Shown here piece by piece: positions 26,675 to 36,912 of a stretch of DNA of 64,000 nucleotides (position 1 is the first letter of the stretch; each line of letters starts with the position of its first letter). The DNA lies in the NCBI GenBank assembly GCA_963785755.1, contig CAWAXG010000032.1, positions 124,001 through 188,000 of the forward strand. Reading direction: 5' to 3'. Source of the DNA: JACCXG01 sp963785755. Its GTDB lineage: Bacteria > Acidobacteriota > Vicinamibacteria > Vicinamibacterales > 2-12-FULL-66-21. The translations under genes and the position numbers were made by a program. The notes under the pieces are model-generated. The model was not told where the DNA came from and searched no databases. It worked only from the letters and a program-made list of their open reading frames with translations.

Positions 26675-27955
26675 TCACCAGGCAACCATGGCTTGCTCGA
26701 AGAGCGCGCTCAACTCATCGGGGCCCGCGGGCCGCGGCGACAGCTTGGTCACGCGATGCTGCGGCAGCGTCCCTTCGACCAGCGCGGGAATGTCCGACGA
26801 TGAGTAGCCGATGGCGCGGAGGCCGTTCGGGATGTTCAGGCGCTGCATGTACCAGGTGATCCGGTCCGCGAGGATCTTCCCGGCATCTTCCGCCCTGGCC
26901 CCGGAGATGTCCGAGCCGAGCGCCTCGGCCGCCTGCAGATGACGTGTCGGATTGGCGCTGGCCGTGAACCGGAAGACGGCGGGCGCATTGAGAATGACCG
27001 AGACGCCGTGCGGCACCAGCGGATGATCGGCCACGTAGCCGGGGGCGCGATAACTCTTCACGTGTCCCGAGACCGGATACGACATGCCGTGGGGCAGGTG
27101 CACGCCCGCGTTCCCGAATCCGACGCCGGCGTACGACGCCGCCAGGAGCATGTTCGCGCGCGCCTGATCGTCGGACGGGTCATCGACCGCGCGTACCAGA
27201 AACTGCGTCACCATCCGTAAGGCCTGCATCGACCAGACATCGCTGATCGGGTTCGATCCCTGATACGCGGGGCGCAGCGCCGGGCGATCGGGCCGCGGCC
27301 GATCGGTGAACGGCATCGCGGTGTACGACTCGATCGCGTGGCTCAGGATATCGAGTCCCGTGGAGGCGGCCACCTGCGGCGGCATCGTCCGGGTGTTCTC
27401 GGGATCGAGATAGCCGAGCGTCGGCTTCAGGCGGCGGTTGGCCACGCCGGTCTTCGCGTGCAGCCGTTTCAAATCGAAGATCGCCACACCGGTGGTTTCA
27501 CTGCCGGTCCCGGCAGTCGTCGGAATGGCCAGCAGCGGCTGCAACGGCCCGGGCACCGGCAGTCCCTTGCCGATCGGCGGATTCACATAGTCGAGAAAGT
27601 CGGCGGGAGGATGGGTCACGTAGAGATTCACGGCCTTGGCCGTATCGATCGTCGAGCCGCCGCCGACGGCGACGTACGCGTCGTACTCGCTGGCGCGCGC
27701 GAACGCGATCGCATCGAGGAACGACTCATCGGTCGGCTCGACGCGAACGCGATCGTACAGCCCGTATTCGACGCCGTTCTCCTCGAGTGATTGAAGGACG
27801 GTCTGCACCGGCGGCAGCCCGCGGACCACCGGATCCGTCAGCACGAGCACGCGGCGCGCGCCCATCTCTTTCAGATCCATGCCCACTTCCCGCGTCACGC
27901 CGATGCCGAAGCGGACGCTGGCCGCGGCCATTTCGAAGGCGGTGTCTTTGCTCAC
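26675..27955 (-). CDS. iron-containing alcohol dehydrogenase (hydroxyacid-oxoacid transhydrogenase type)
   Basis: From GTG 27955 (VSKDTAFEMAAASVRFGIGVTREVG) the 426-residue protein follows the long form of the group III alcohol dehydrogenases. AYVAVGGGSTIDTAKAVNLY is the dinucleotide loop, AIPTTAGTGSETTGVAIF follows, and the metal ligands are in GLDILSHAIESY, LPHGMSYPVSGHVK and VPHGVSVILNAPAVF. The best family fit is hydroxyacid-oxoacid transhydrogenase (ADHFE1-like), which oxidises 4-hydroxybutyrate while reducing 2-oxoglutarate. An in-frame ATG at 28099 gives an implausible extension. Confidence 0.9.
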   Translation of the reverse strand: MSKDTAFEMAAASVRFGIGVTREVGMDLKEMGARRVLVLTDPVVRGLPPVQTVLQSLEENGVEYGLYDRVRVEPTDESFLDAIAFARASEYDAYVAVGGGSTIDTAKAVNLYVTHPPADFLDYVNPPIGKGLPVPGPLQPLLAIPTTAGTGSETTGVAIFDLKRLHAKTGVANRRLKPTLGYLDPENTRTMPPQVAASTGLDILSHAIESYTAMPFTDRPRPDRPALRPAYQGSNPISDVWSMQALRMVTQFLVRAVDDPSDDQARANMLLAASYAGVGFGNAGVHLPHGMSYPVSGHVKSYRAPGYVADHPLVPHGVSVILNAPAVFRFTASANPTRHLQAAEALGSDISGARAEDAGKILADRITWYMQRLNIPNGLRAIGYSSSDIPALVEGTLPQHRVTKLSPRPAGPDELSALFEQAMVAW

Positions 27956-28147
27956 GCCGGGATGGTAACAGGAGTGCTCGTGATCTCGCCTATCCTCGCG
28001 CTGACGCGCCGCACGACGTTCAGCCAAGTAACAAGTCGGAAGTGACAGTCCCGGAATGAGACTACTCGCGTTGCGTCCGTCCCAACGCCACGCGGCCATC
28101 GCCCGCTGTTCTTGGTTGCCCCTTTCCTTGACGACTACCTCGTGTCG

Positions 28148-31144
28148 TCAGCGAGCCGCGAGGTCATGCGTCATCGCCAGCCGGATGACGTCATCGAAGG
28201 CGAGCTGCTGGCCTTCGTTCCACACGCGATCGGCGTCCGGGCCGAGACGCTCCCGGGCCGCGCCGATGTGGCGATCGAGCAGCGCGCTCCAGAAGCGGAC
28301 TGTCACGTTGGCGCCGATCCTCGACCAGTCGGCGGCCATCCCCGCGACCAGCCGCAGCGCGACCGCATCCTCGCCAAGCCCCGCCAGCGACATCGCCGTG
28401 CCCTGCACTTCGAATCCGATCTCGACATGGTCGCCGAGGACGAGCGCGAGCCGCAGGCTGTCGCGATAGAGCTTCAGGCTCTCGGCGAAGTTGAATTCGA
28501 TGAGGGCGCAGTCGGCCAGGTAATGGACGGCCAGGTGCTCGCTGCGTGTGTTCGGGTGGAGCTTGCAGTACGCCAGGATCTCCGCGGCGCAGTATCGAGC
28601 CTGATCGACGCGGTCGAGCGCTACCGCGAGCTGACCGACGCCGACCATGGCACGGTGGATCAGGTGGACGTCGCCCGTCGCGCGCTGCACGCGCATGCAC
28701 TCCTCGAAGGTGGCGAGCGCGCGTTCGTCCTCGCCCGCGACGAAGTCCGCCCAGCCGGCGCCCTCGAGCGCCAGCGCTATCTCCCGCTCATCGCCGACGT
28801 CGCGCCAGATTCGGAGAGCCTCGCGCCAGGAGCTCGCGGCGGCCGCACTGTTCCCCTGCCACGCCAGAAGATTGGCGGCGCCGGCGAGCGCGCGTGCCCG
28901 TAAGGCGCGTGGCGGATCCGCGGGCGTCGCGGCGAGCGCGGCGGTCAGCTGTTCGTGCCCTTCGAACAGATACGACCGCGCGAGCCAGAACCAGGCCAGC
29001 GCGCCGGCCATCTCGAGATGCCGCTCGGGATCGCTCGCACGCAGCAGGTCGAGCGCCGCGCGAAGGTTCTCGTGCTCCGCTTCGAGCACGGCGGACCACC
29101 GATCCTCTTCGGTCACGCGGCCGGCGTGGGCACGCTCGGCCATCGCGACGAACTCGGCCGCGTGCCGCTCGCGCACCGCGGCGAGCTCGCCGGCATCCTT
29201 GAGCCGGTCGCGCGCGTACTGGCGCACCGTCTCGAGCAGCGAGTAGCGCGGTTCGCCTTCCTCGCGGCGATCGACGATCACCAGCGACTTGTCCACGAGC
29301 CGCGAGAGCTCGTCGAGAAGATCGAACTCGTCGGTCCCTTCTTCCGCGAGTCGAGACAGGACGTCGAGCGTCCATCCGCCCGAGAACACGGCGACCAGCC
29401 GCAGCAGACGCTGCTCGCCCGGAGTGAGCTGGTCGTAGCTCCACTCGATCGCGGCCTGCAGCGTCTGATGACGCGCCATCGCCGTCCTCGAGCCGCCGGT
29501 CAACAGGCGGAAGCGATCGTCGAGGCGCTCGCGGATCTGATCGATCGAGAGCACCTTGACGCGCGCGGCGGCGAGCTCGATCGCGAGCGGAATGCCGTCG
29601 AGCCTGCGGCAGATCTCGGAGACGCCAGCGGCGTTCGCCGGCGTGACGTCGAAGTCGCGGACGACCCGCTGCGCGCGATCGACGAAGAGCCTGACGGACT
29701 CGAACTCGCGAATGGCAGCCGCATCGGGAGACGACTGCACGGACGGGATCGACAGCGACCTCAGGGGGAACAGCCGCTCGCCGTCGATCCCGAGTCCTTC
29801 GCGGCTCGTCACGAGCAGGCGCAGCTCGCTGTCGGCCTCGAGCAGCCTGTCGGCCACGACGCTCACGTCCCCGAGCAGGTGCTCGCAGTTGTCGAGAATG
29901 ATCAGCGTGCGCCTGCCGGCGAGGTGCTCACCGACTGACTGCATGAGCTCCTTGCCGGCCGCCTCGCGAACCTGCAGGGCGCCGGCAACGGCGTCGACCA
30001 CACGACTCCCCTCGGCGACAGGCGCCAGGTCGACGAACCAGACACCGCCGGGGAACGAGGGCAGCAGGTGTTCCCCCAGCTTCATCGCGAGCCGCGTCTT
30101 GCCGCAGCCACCGATGCCGGTCAGGGTCAGGACGCGCGTGTCGCCGAGCAGGCGCGCGCACTCGGCGAGCTCGCGTTCGCGGCCGATGAAATGCGTCCGG
30201 TGGCCAGGCAGGTTGTGGCCGGGCAGCGATTCCCCGGCCGGAGCCGGCGTGGCCGTCGAGCCTCCGGACGCGGCCGCCGCCAGCGCTTCCGCGAACTGCA
30301 CGGCCGATGCGTACCTGTCCTGCGGGCGCTTCGCCAGCGCGCGCTCGAGGACGCGCGCGACGGCCGAGGGCACCGTGGGGCAGAGCGTCTCGATCGCGCG
30401 CGGCGCCGCCGAGACGTGCAGCCGGATCAACGACTCCGAGCTCGTCGCCTCGAACGGCGGCTGTCCCGCGAGCATCTCGAAGACGACGCACGCGAGCGAG
30501 TAGATGTCCGACGGCGGGCCGACGGGCTCACCGCACGCCTGCTCCGGGCTCATGTAGGCAGGCGTTCCCAGAATGCCGCCCACAACCGTCGACGCCTGGG
30601 TGCGGTCGTCGTCCCGGGCAGTGGTCGAGCGCGCGATGCCGAAGTCCGAAACCAGCGCGATGCCCTCAGCCATCAGGATGTTCTCGGGCTTGACGTCACG
30701 ATGCACCAGCTGATGGTGATGCGCGTGGCTCAAGGCGCTCGCCACCTGACGTGAGAGCCGCAGCGCCTCCTCGAGCGGCAGCGGCCCCTCGCGCGTCAGG
30801 CGAGCGCGCAGCGACTCCCCTTCCACGAAGGGCATGACGTAGAACAGATATTCACCGGCGGCCCCGGAATCGAACAGCGGAACGACGTGCGGATGGTTCA
30901 GCCGCGCCGCGATCTCAATCTCGCGGAGGAACCGATCCTGACCGATGGCCTGCACCACGGCAGGCTTCATCACTTTGATCGCGACGAGGCGGTTGTGCTT
31001 CGCGTCTTCCGCCAGGTAGACGGTCGCCATGCCGCCGCTGCCGATCTCGCGGATCGTGCGGTAACGGTCGAAGACGAGCGGCGCCGCCAGGCGCGTGGGG
31101 ACCGAATCGGATGGCAGTGGGAGCTCCGAGGTGACATTGAACAA
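28148..31144 (-). CDS. Ser/Thr protein kinase fused to an STAND/NB-ARC-like ATPase and TPR repeats
   Basis: About 998 residues. The first 280 are a Hanks-type kinase: EIGSGGMATVYLAED, VAIKVMK (Lys), HRDVKPENIL, DFGIA and GTPAYMSPEQ. A linker leads to a regulator ATPase: FIGRERELAECARLL, P-loop LTGIGGCGKTRLA, LIILDNCEHLL (Walker B) and LVTSREGLGIDGERLFPL, GIPLAIELAAARVK, LTGGSRTAMARHQTLQAAIEWSYDQLTPGEQ as in LuxR-family and AfsR-type ATPases. The last 300 residues are TPR-like. There is no DNA-binding domain and no transmembrane helix. It probably senses a ligand through the TPRs and signals by phosphorylation. The start is uncertain: TTG 31144 is the nearest plausible codon to the kinase. It lies 33 bases after the ADOP gene. 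Confidence 0.88.
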   Translation of the reverse strand: MFNVTSELPLPSDSVPTRLAAPLVFDRYRTIREIGSGGMATVYLAEDAKHNRLVAIKVMKPAVVQAIGQDRFLREIEIAARLNHPHVVPLFDSGAAGEYLFYVMPFVEGESLRARLTREGPLPLEEALRLSRQVASALSHAHHHQLVHRDVKPENILMAEGIALVSDFGIARSTTARDDDRTQASTVVGGILGTPAYMSPEQACGEPVGPPSDIYSLACVVFEMLAGQPPFEATSSESLIRLHVSAAPRAIETLCPTVPSAVARVLERALAKRPQDRYASAVQFAEALAAAASGGSTATPAPAGESLPGHNLPGHRTHFIGRERELAECARLLGDTRVLTLTGIGGCGKTRLAMKLGEHLLPSFPGGVWFVDLAPVAEGSRVVDAVAGALQVREAAGKELMQSVGEHLAGRRTLIILDNCEHLLGDVSVVADRLLEADSELRLLVTSREGLGIDGERLFPLRSLSIPSVQSSPDAAAIREFESVRLFVDRAQRVVRDFDVTPANAAGVSEICRRLDGIPLAIELAAARVKVLSIDQIRERLDDRFRLLTGGSRTAMARHQTLQAAIEWSYDQLTPGEQRLLRLVAVFSGGWTLDVLSRLAEEGTDEFDLLDELSRLVDKSLVIVDRREEGEPRYSLLETVRQYARDRLKDAGELAAVRERHAAEFVAMAERAHAGRVTEEDRWSAVLEAEHENLRAALDLLRASDPERHLEMAGALAWFWLARSYLFEGHEQLTAALAATPADPPRALRARALAGAANLLAWQGNSAAAASSWREALRIWRDVGDEREIALALEGAGWADFVAGEDERALATFEECMRVQRATGDVHLIHRAMVGVGQLAVALDRVDQARYCAAEILAYCKLHPNTRSEHLAVHYLADCALIEFNFAESLKLYRDSLRLALVLGDHVEIGFEVQGTAMSLAGLGEDAVALRLVAGMAADWSRIGANVTVRFWSALLDRHIGAARERLGPDADRVWNEGQQLAFDDVIRLAMTHDLAAR

Positions 31145-31176
31145 GGAACCAGGGGCAAGTTGCAAGTTGCAACGCG

Positions 31177-33738
31177 TCAGTCGGTGCGCAGCGCGCGAAT
31201 CGGCGAGATCGACGCTGCGCGCCGTGCCGGGATGATCGTCGCGACGAGCGCGCACATCGCGAGCGACCCGGCGCCGATGGCGAGCGCGAGCGGATCCCAG
31301 AACTGCACGCCGTACAACTGAGCGGAGAGCACGTAGCCCGCGCCAACCGCCAGCGGCAGTCCGAGCACCAGACCGGCCGCGATGCGGCGGAACGCCCCGT
31401 GCAGCACCAGGCCGACCACGTTGCCGCGATCGGCGCCGAGCGCCATCCGGATGCCGATCTCATTCGTGCGCTGCGCAACGGTGTACGCCGTCACCCCGTA
31501 GAGACCGATGCCCGCAAGCACGAGCGCGACGATGCCGAACAATCCCGCGAGGCTCGCGACAGCCCGCTGCTGATCGAACGAGCGATCCACCTGCTGCTGC
31601 AGCGTCCTGACGGTCGTCACGGTCAGGTTCGGATCGGCCTCGGCGAGCGCCCGCTTCAGCTGCGGCTCCAGGGCCCCTGGCGCCATGTCGGTGACCAGCA
31701 GCAGTCCGCGCACGAAGTGCGATTGAAACTCCAGGCGCTGCATCATCGGGTTCGCATACTTGACCGTCTGCGCCAGCGGGACGAAGAACATCGGCCGCGC
31801 CGGTTGGTTGAGCGCGAACCCCGCGAACTTCGCATCACGCACGATGCCGACGATGCGGAACGTGTTGACGTTCTCCGGCAAATTGAGGCCGAAGCGCCGA
31901 TCGAGCGGATCCTCGTCGCTCTTGAAAAACCGCCTGACGAAGGCTTCGTTCACGACGGCGACCGGCTCCGTCGTGTCGGTGTCCGCGTCAGTGAAGTGAC
32001 GGCCGCGAGCCAGCTTGACCCCGAGGTTCTGCAGATAGTTCGCGCTGACCCGATCCCATGACGAGCCGACCTGATCTCCGGGCCTCGGAGCAGGCTTGCC
32101 CGCGACCAGCACCATCTCACCCCAGTTGTCCGTGAGCGGGTTGTAGAGCGCGAGCCCTGACCCGCGCACACCGGGCAGCCGGTTGAGCCGTTCTTCGACG
32201 TCGCGATAGACGGCCGCGAGTTTTTCGGCCGTGTAGGTGGCGGGCGGCCGGTTCAGGGCTACGAGCACGCGCCCCTGGACCTCGAAGCCGAAGTCCTGAC
32301 GTTCGAGATTGCCGAGGCTGCGCGCCAGCATCATGGATCCCGCGACGAGCACGACCGAGACGGTTGCCTGCACGACGAGGAGCGCTTTACGCGTGAGCGA
32401 CGAGTGGTCGCCGGTGCTGCGGCCCGCACCGCGGAGCGCGTCCATGGGATCCGTGCGGGTCGCGAACCAGGCCGGAACGGCCCCGAAGAGTACGCCGGTG
32501 ACCAGCGCAAGGCCGAACGCAAACCCCAGCACCATCGGCGCGGGCCGCGTATCGATTGGCAGGAACGTCGCTCCGGCGAACGCGAGCGCCAGCAGCAACC
32601 GCGCCGTGCCGATCGCGACCATGAGCCCGATGACGCCGCCAACGACCGCCAGCAGGATGCTCTCGACGAGCGCCTGCGTCACAATGTGCCGCCTGGACGC
32701 GCCGATCGCGAGCCGCAACGCGGTCTGACCGCGCCGCGCGACCGCGCGCGCGAGCAGGAGATTGGCGACATTGGCGCAGGCGATGAGCAGCACCAGGCCG
32801 CACACGCCGAGCAGAATCTGCAGGCTGCGCCCGTATTGCTCCTTCATGATGCCGACACCGGCACCCGCGGGGACGATCGTGATCGCCTGGCGGGGCAGCG
32901 ATTCGATGATGCCCGGCATCCAGTTCGCGGGATATCCCGAGTCGTGCTGCATCCACTGGTGAAGAATCCCGGTCAGCCGCGCGCCCACGCCGTCGGTCGT
33001 CGCGCCGGGCCGCAGGCGGCCAATCACACGGAGCCACGCGGACACCGGCTGGCGCAGGATCGACGTGTCGCCGTTGATCAGCGGCTCCTGCTGCAGTGGA
33101 ATCCACAGGTCCGGTGGATCGCCGCGCAGGGTTTCGCCGAAGAATCCGGGCGCCGTGATCCCGACGACCGTGAAGGGGCGCCCCTCGATGACCAGCGTGG
33201 CGCCGACCATCGACGGATCGCCGCCGTACGTGCCTTGCCACACGTGGTGGCTGAGCACGACGGCTGGGGGCGCCGCAGGCGCGTCGTCGGTCACCGTCAG
33301 CACGCGACCGCCAAACGCGCTGACCCCAAGGGTCGAAAAGTAGTTGCCGGTCACGAACTCGGACCGCAGAGGCCGCGACGTGGTGTCAACGTCCTGGCGC
33401 CGCACGCTGAGACGGGAGCCTCCGGCCTGAAACGCGGCGACCTCCTCGAACTCCGGCAGCTCCGCCTTCAGCCGCTCGAACAGCGGGTACGAGAACATCC
33501 CCCAGCGATCCTGAGGGCCGCCCTGCACGCAGCAGGAATTGCCATCCCCGATGCGGTAAAGGCGCGCGGGATCGCTGACCGGCAGCGAGCGCAGCATCAC
33601 CTCGTGAATGAGGGTGAATATGGCCGTGGTGCCGCCGATGCCGAGCGCGAGCGTCAGCACCGCGGTCAGGGTGAAGACGCGCGCGACCCAGAACTGGCGC
33701 AGCGCGTAACGAAGCTCGCCGATGAGGTTGCCCAACAT
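31177..33738 (-). CDS. ADOP-family (MacB/FtsX-type) ABC permease, intact
   Basis: The 853-residue protein has the acidobacterial duplicated permease layout. N-terminal ELRYALRQFWVARVFTLTAVLTLALGIGGTTAIFTLIHEVMLRSLP is followed by a first periplasmic MacB domain and three helices (LLGVCGLVLLIACANVANLLLARAVARRGQTALRLAIGASRRHIV onward). A second periplasmic domain and a second FtsX domain follow (GLFGIVALVLAGIGLYGVTAYTVAQRTNEIGIRMALGADRGNVV), ending IIPARRAASISPIRALRTD. Such permeases work as efflux or mechanotransmission units and usually pair with a separate ATPase; none is adjacent. ATG 33738 follows AGGAG. Two broken relatives are at 59945 and 61609. Confidence 0.92.
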   Translation of the reverse strand: MLGNLIGELRYALRQFWVARVFTLTAVLTLALGIGGTTAIFTLIHEVMLRSLPVSDPARLYRIGDGNSCCVQGGPQDRWGMFSYPLFERLKAELPEFEEVAAFQAGGSRLSVRRQDVDTTSRPLRSEFVTGNYFSTLGVSAFGGRVLTVTDDAPAAPPAVVLSHHVWQGTYGGDPSMVGATLVIEGRPFTVVGITAPGFFGETLRGDPPDLWIPLQQEPLINGDTSILRQPVSAWLRVIGRLRPGATTDGVGARLTGILHQWMQHDSGYPANWMPGIIESLPRQAITIVPAGAGVGIMKEQYGRSLQILLGVCGLVLLIACANVANLLLARAVARRGQTALRLAIGASRRHIVTQALVESILLAVVGGVIGLMVAIGTARLLLALAFAGATFLPIDTRPAPMVLGFAFGLALVTGVLFGAVPAWFATRTDPMDALRGAGRSTGDHSSLTRKALLVVQATVSVVLVAGSMMLARSLGNLERQDFGFEVQGRVLVALNRPPATYTAEKLAAVYRDVEERLNRLPGVRGSGLALYNPLTDNWGEMVLVAGKPAPRPGDQVGSSWDRVSANYLQNLGVKLARGRHFTDADTDTTEPVAVVNEAFVRRFFKSDEDPLDRRFGLNLPENVNTFRIVGIVRDAKFAGFALNQPARPMFFVPLAQTVKYANPMMQRLEFQSHFVRGLLLVTDMAPGALEPQLKRALAEADPNLTVTTVRTLQQQVDRSFDQQRAVASLAGLFGIVALVLAGIGLYGVTAYTVAQRTNEIGIRMALGADRGNVVGLVLHGAFRRIAAGLVLGLPLAVGAGYVLSAQLYGVQFWDPLALAIGAGSLAMCALVATIIPARRAASISPIRALRTD

Positions 33739-34132
33739 GTGCTCCTGCTGGCGTGTGCCGACCGACTCGAGGCTTAGACGGGCGGCGCGGTGCCATCGTT
33801 GCGGGGAGACTTGAAAATCGAGAGGGTCGAGCGATGTGACGGCGGCCGTGATTCGCGGCCGATCTCGGGCAATGGGCCGCCGGGCAGGGCATGACCGCGA
33901 CCCGCGCAAGGCCCGAGGCCGATGGCTGATGCCCGGGCGGCAGATCGGTCAGCGCTGCACTGCTCCGCAGCCCAGCGATAGCAGCCCGCGGAACTCTTCG
34001 CACACCGTGAGAAGAATTCCCCACCAGACCGCGGACGCTCTGCCGATCTTCCGCAACGCCGCTGATTTCCGAGGTGGCACTATCGGTGCCGTTCTCCCGT
34101 ACGGAACTTGAGCCGCGAGCGTGCGCTCACGT
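33739..34132. other. intergenic region without recognisable genes
   Basis: The spacer between the divergent ADOP and VIT genes (33739-34233) is 495 bases. Apart from the repeat at 34133-34185 and the VIT ribosome binding site, I see no gene. It should carry promoters for both, but none stands out. Confidence 0.4.
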
Positions 34133-34185
34133 CCGTCGTGCCCGCGCTTTGCGCGCACGACCGCTGCAGATCCGCGCGCATCCGC
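34133..34185 (+). repeat. intergenic repeat, copy 2 (GTCGTGCCCGCGCTT type)
   Basis: CCGTCGTGCCCGCGCTTTGC, then GCGCACGACCGCTGC and a GCGCGCATCCGC end. It matches 14271-14320 in inverted orientation with a two-base GC insertion. It lies about 50 bases upstream of the VIT-family start codon. Confidence 0.8.
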
Positions 34186-34233
34186 ATTTCGCAACCTCCT
34201 GCCGGGGCTCGCCGTTTGCAGGAGGGTTCTTCC

Positions 34234-34833
34234 ATGACATCATCGGACCTCGAGATCGAAATGCCAAGCCCCTCGCGACGGATCTCCATCCACGAAGAGC
34301 CCGAAGGGATCGTCGCGATCGCGCGGCACTACATCCGCGACGTCGTCTATGGCGCCAACGACGGCATCATCACCACGTTCGCCGTGGTCGCCGGCGTGAC
34401 TGGCGGCGCGTTGTCGACGCGCGCCGTGCTGATCGTCGGCGCGGCGAATCTCGTGGCCGATGGTCTGTCGATGGGCGTCGGCAACTATCTCAGCATCCGT
34501 TCGCATGAGAGCGCTCTGGCGGCGCTGGGCCGGCCGGAAGAGGAAAGCCGGCCGGTTCGGCATGGGATCGCGACCATGCTGGCGTTCGTGGCCGCCGGCA
34601 TAGTGCCGCTGTTGCCGTATGCGTTTCCGGCGTTCGGCGCAGACCGCTTCGCACTATCAGTCGTCCTGACGTTGGCCTCGCTGTTCGTGGTCGGCGCCTC
34701 GCGCGCGACCGTCACACCCGAACGGTGGTGGAGCGCCGGGCTCGAGATGCTGTGGCTCGGCGTCGCGGTCGCCGCAGTCGCGTACGGCAGCGGCGCCGTG
34801 GTCGCGTCGATTGTCGGATCGTCCATCCCGTAA
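34234..34833 (+). CDS. VIT1/CCC1-family transporter
   Basis: The 199-residue membrane protein has HYIRDVVYGANDGIITTFAVVAGVTGG, the core first helix of the VIT/CCC1 family, followed by VLIVGAANLVADGLSMGVGNYLS, the second family signature with metal-contacting Asp and Met. Three further helices follow (IATMLAFVAAGIVPLLPYAF; LSVVLTLASLFVVGASRA; MLWLGVAVAAVAYGSGAVVASIVG). Plant and yeast members move Fe2+ or Mn2+ into vacuoles; bacterial ones are probably metal exporters. The short RSHESALAALGRPEEE loop between helices 2 and 3 lacks the long metal-binding domain of plant VIT1. AGGAGG precedes ATG 34234 by eight bases. Confidence 0.88.
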   Translation: MTSSDLEIEMPSPSRRISIHEEPEGIVAIARHYIRDVVYGANDGIITTFAVVAGVTGGALSTRAVLIVGAANLVADGLSMGVGNYLSIRSHESALAALGRPEEESRPVRHGIATMLAFVAAGIVPLLPYAFPAFGADRFALSVVLTLASLFVVGASRATVTPERWWSAGLEMLWLGVAVAAVAYGSGAVVASIVGSSIP

Positions 34834-35092
34834 CGGGGCTGATGGAGACGACTTCGAAGCTTGCTCCTCACGGGCAGAAGGAACTAAGAATTGTCAGCGC
34901 TCGGATTCATGGCATTCAGCTTGCTCGGAATAGCGGGAGGCCGCCATGAAACTGAGTATCTTGCGACGGGTTCCGTGGACATGCGAGTGGGGCCGGTTCG
35001 GCGTCACCACCGAGGATCTCGGTACGGCAGGCACGAGAGTGGACGATGTGTTCTGCCTGAAAACATCACCGCGCTGGGAAATAATCCGGGGC
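34834..35092. other. intergenic region with the CTCACGGGCAGAAGG module
   Basis: GCTTGCTCCTCACGGGCAGA at 34859-34878 repeats the module found at 12851 and 15991. I see nothing else in this 259-base gap. Confidence 0.6.
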
Positions 35093-36691
35093 GTGATCCG
35101 CCTCGCACGAACAATCGCTCGCGTTGTCTTCGCGCTGGCGCTCGCCACGCCTGCGCTCGCGCAGCCGTGCCCTCCCCTTGCCGTCGGCAACCCCGACGGC
35201 AATTACATCGTTCCCGGCGTCAAGGGAGACATCCGCTATTCCGGCGATCTCGGGCTCGACGCCTACGTGCAGCGAAACCCGGGCGGACGGCCGTCGGTCG
35301 TGGTGATACACGGCGGGACGTGGTCGGCGGGCAGCCGCACCGCGCACGTGGGACAGATCCTCGACGTGCTGACGCGGGCCGGTTTCAACTGGTTCTCGAT
35401 CGACTATCGCCTGGGCGGCTTGCATCGCTTCGAGGATTCGCTCGCCGATATCCGCGCCGCGGTGACGTTCATCCGGTGCCGGAGCCGCGAGCTGGGGATC
35501 GATCGCGATCGCCTGGTGCTGCTCGGCGAAGACTCCGGCGCCCACCTGGCGGCGTTGCTGGCAGCCGAGCGGCTGCCGGGCGTGATCGGCGCCGCGCTGG
35601 TTGGCGGTTTCTACGACCTGGCCTCGACACCCGCCGTCACGAAAGACGTCGAGGCCGCCGTAGTCGCCCGCGCGTCTCCACTCACCCACGCGGCCCGGAC
35701 GCCGACGCCGCTCCTCGTCGTGCACGGCAGCGCGGACAGCGAAGCGCCGATCGAACAGGCACAGCGGTATTGCCGCTCGGTTGAAGGCGCGAAGGGGACG
35801 TGCCGGTTTCTCGAGGTCGAGGGGGCCAGCCATCGCAGCGAGAACTGGTGGCCGAGTCAGTGGGGCTACAAGCGCGACGTCGTCGCCTGGCTTTCAAGTG
35901 CTCGCCCCCGTCCCTGTCGAGCCGCACCAGCCTCACGCCGAGACCACGCTGCTGAAAGACATCGTCTACAGCGACTCCGCGAAGCTGAAGCTGGACGCGT
36001 TCGTTCCGCGCACGAACCAAGCCCGTGCCCGCGGTCATCATCGTGCACGGCGGTGGCTGGGAGGCGGGCGACAAGGTCACGTATGTCACGCCGCTCTTCG
36101 AGCCGCTCGCTCGCGCCGGGCTGGCGTGGTTCTCCATCGACTATCGACTGACGCCGGCCGCGACACATCAGGAGCAGCTCGCCGACGTGCGTCAGGCGAT
36201 TCAGTTCGTGCGCGCCGGGCATGCGCGCTTCAACATCGATCCGGCGCGCATCATCCTCGTGGGAGAGTCCGCCAGCGGCCAGATGGTGGCGCAGATCGCG
36301 ACCGAGGACGCCTCGCTCGCCGGCGTGATCTCGTTCTACGGTGTCTACGACTTTCCCGCAATGGTGACCGACGCATCGCCCCGATCGCTGCTCGTGCGTC
36401 TGTTCCGGCGCCAGGTGCTCGACGACGACTCGCGGGCGCTGCTGCGGCAGGTACTCACCGCTGTATCAGGCGCACAAGAACATGCCGCCGCTCCTGCTGA
36501 TCAACGGCACCGGGGAACGCTTGTGGGCCCAGGCGCAGGCCTTCGCGAAGCGGCTGACCGAGCTCGGCGCGAGGCATGACGTGATCGCCCTCGAGGGAGC
36601 ACCTCACGGCCTGGAGAACTGGGAGGGTCACGCGGAGTGGACCACCTACAAGACGCGCATGGTGGAATGGATCCGGCAAATCGTTCGCTGA
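35093..36691 (+). pseudogene. secreted tandem alpha/beta hydrolase, three frameshifts
   Basis: The start at GTG 35093 gives a signal peptide (RVVFALALATPALAQ). Domain 1 reads VVVIHGGTWSAGS, WFSIDYRLGGLHRFEDSLADIRAAV and VLLGEDSGAHLAALLAAE (nucleophile Ser), and later VVHGSADSEAPI and EGASHRSENWW. Near 35900 the frame changes to a linker (ETTLLKDIVYSDSAKLKLDAFVP). Near 36020 it changes again to domain 2: VIIVHGGGWEAGDKV, WFSIDYRLTPAATHQEQLADVRQAI, ILVGESASGQMVAQIA. Near 36465 it changes to MPPLLLINGTGERLW, EGAPHGLENWEGH. So this is one gene for two esterase-like domains in tandem, each with Ser, Asp and His motifs. The three indels would stop translation as given. Confidence 0.75.
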
Positions 36692-36912
36692 TGCGGGACG
36701 CATGCGCTCTCGTCGATCAGCTGTGAACGTCAACTCCGATATATCGTCTCGCAGCTCAGCCTCGTTGAACTTAACTAGATGGCCGCGAGCTTCCGCCTTC
36801 AGGCGGCAGAAAGGCGACGCGGGCGACTGCCGCGCTGAAGGCGAAGCCACGAAGCTCGCAAAGTCGGCGACCGCTCCTACGACGGCGCGACGTTCGTGAG
36901 TTGTCCACAGAC

